A stretch of 6,807 nt of DNA from Pirellulaceae bacterium (GTDB lineage: Bacteria; Planctomycetota; Planctomycetia; Pirellulales; Pirellulaceae): the NCBI GenBank assembly GCA_020846515.1, contig JADLDX010000009.1:1-6807 (forward strand). Reading direction: 5' to 3'. A program made the translations under genes and the position numbers. Each line of letters opens with the position of its first letter. The stretch's first letter is position 1. The notes beneath the pieces are model-generated. The model searched no databases, was not told where the DNA came from, and saw only the letters and a list, made by a program, of their open reading frames with translations. Shown here piece by piece: positions 6,778 through 6,807 of the stretch.

Positions 6778-6807
6778 AATTTGTCGTGCGACTGGACTCC
6801 GGTTCAA

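Noticed and set aside
6785..6807. Right edge ending in CTCCGGTTCAA, like a tRNA T-arm
   Set aside because: The preceding ~50 nt would have to form the rest of the tRNA but are the ftsH start and its ribosome-binding site; no acceptor, D or anticodon arm is visible.

Overview
This window looks like chromosomal DNA from a planctomycete, probably of the Pirellulaceae/Rhodopirellula type. The base composition is moderate (mid-50s % GC by eye). The FtsH, the linked TIGR03546/TIGR03545-type envelope pair and the AddB-like start all read like planctomycete versions of these families. This placement is from family resemblance only; there is no rRNA or other taxonomic marker in the window.

Layout from left to right. 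(1) Positions 1-638, minus strand: the first ~212 codons of a gene that runs off the left edge. Its product resembles the N-terminus of the AddB-like / PD-(D/E)XK helicase-nuclease family. (2) Positions 639-1071: a 433-bp divergent intergenic region with no credible gene. It holds three direct copies of TGTGGGAC, several short perfect inverted repeats and a strong Shine-Dalgarno site for the rightward genes. (3) Positions 1072-2760 and 2757-4697, plus strand: a translationally coupled (ATGA overlap) pair of envelope proteins. The first has a TIGR03546/DUF2062-like membrane domain with an unusually long (~420 aa) low-complexity, acidic extension. The second has one N-terminal membrane anchor and a TIGR03545-like extracytoplasmic body with coiled-coil segments. 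(4) Positions 4694-6766, minus strand: a complete ftsH with all catalytic motifs. It converges on the pair and its stop codon overlaps the pair's stop by 4 bp. The last 41 bp hold only its ribosome-binding site and short upstream sequence.

How the genes relate: the only clear functional unit is the membrane-protein pair, whose biochemical role is not established in any organism that I know of. The neighbours (DNA-repair-like nuclease start and membrane protease) are on the other strand and need not share its role. The pair is the best candidate here for an undescribed system: a polytopic inner-membrane protein co-translated with a large anchored periplasmic protein, plausibly for envelope or lipid homeostasis, but that role is inference. 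There are no mobile elements, CRISPR arrays, tRNA or rRNA genes.
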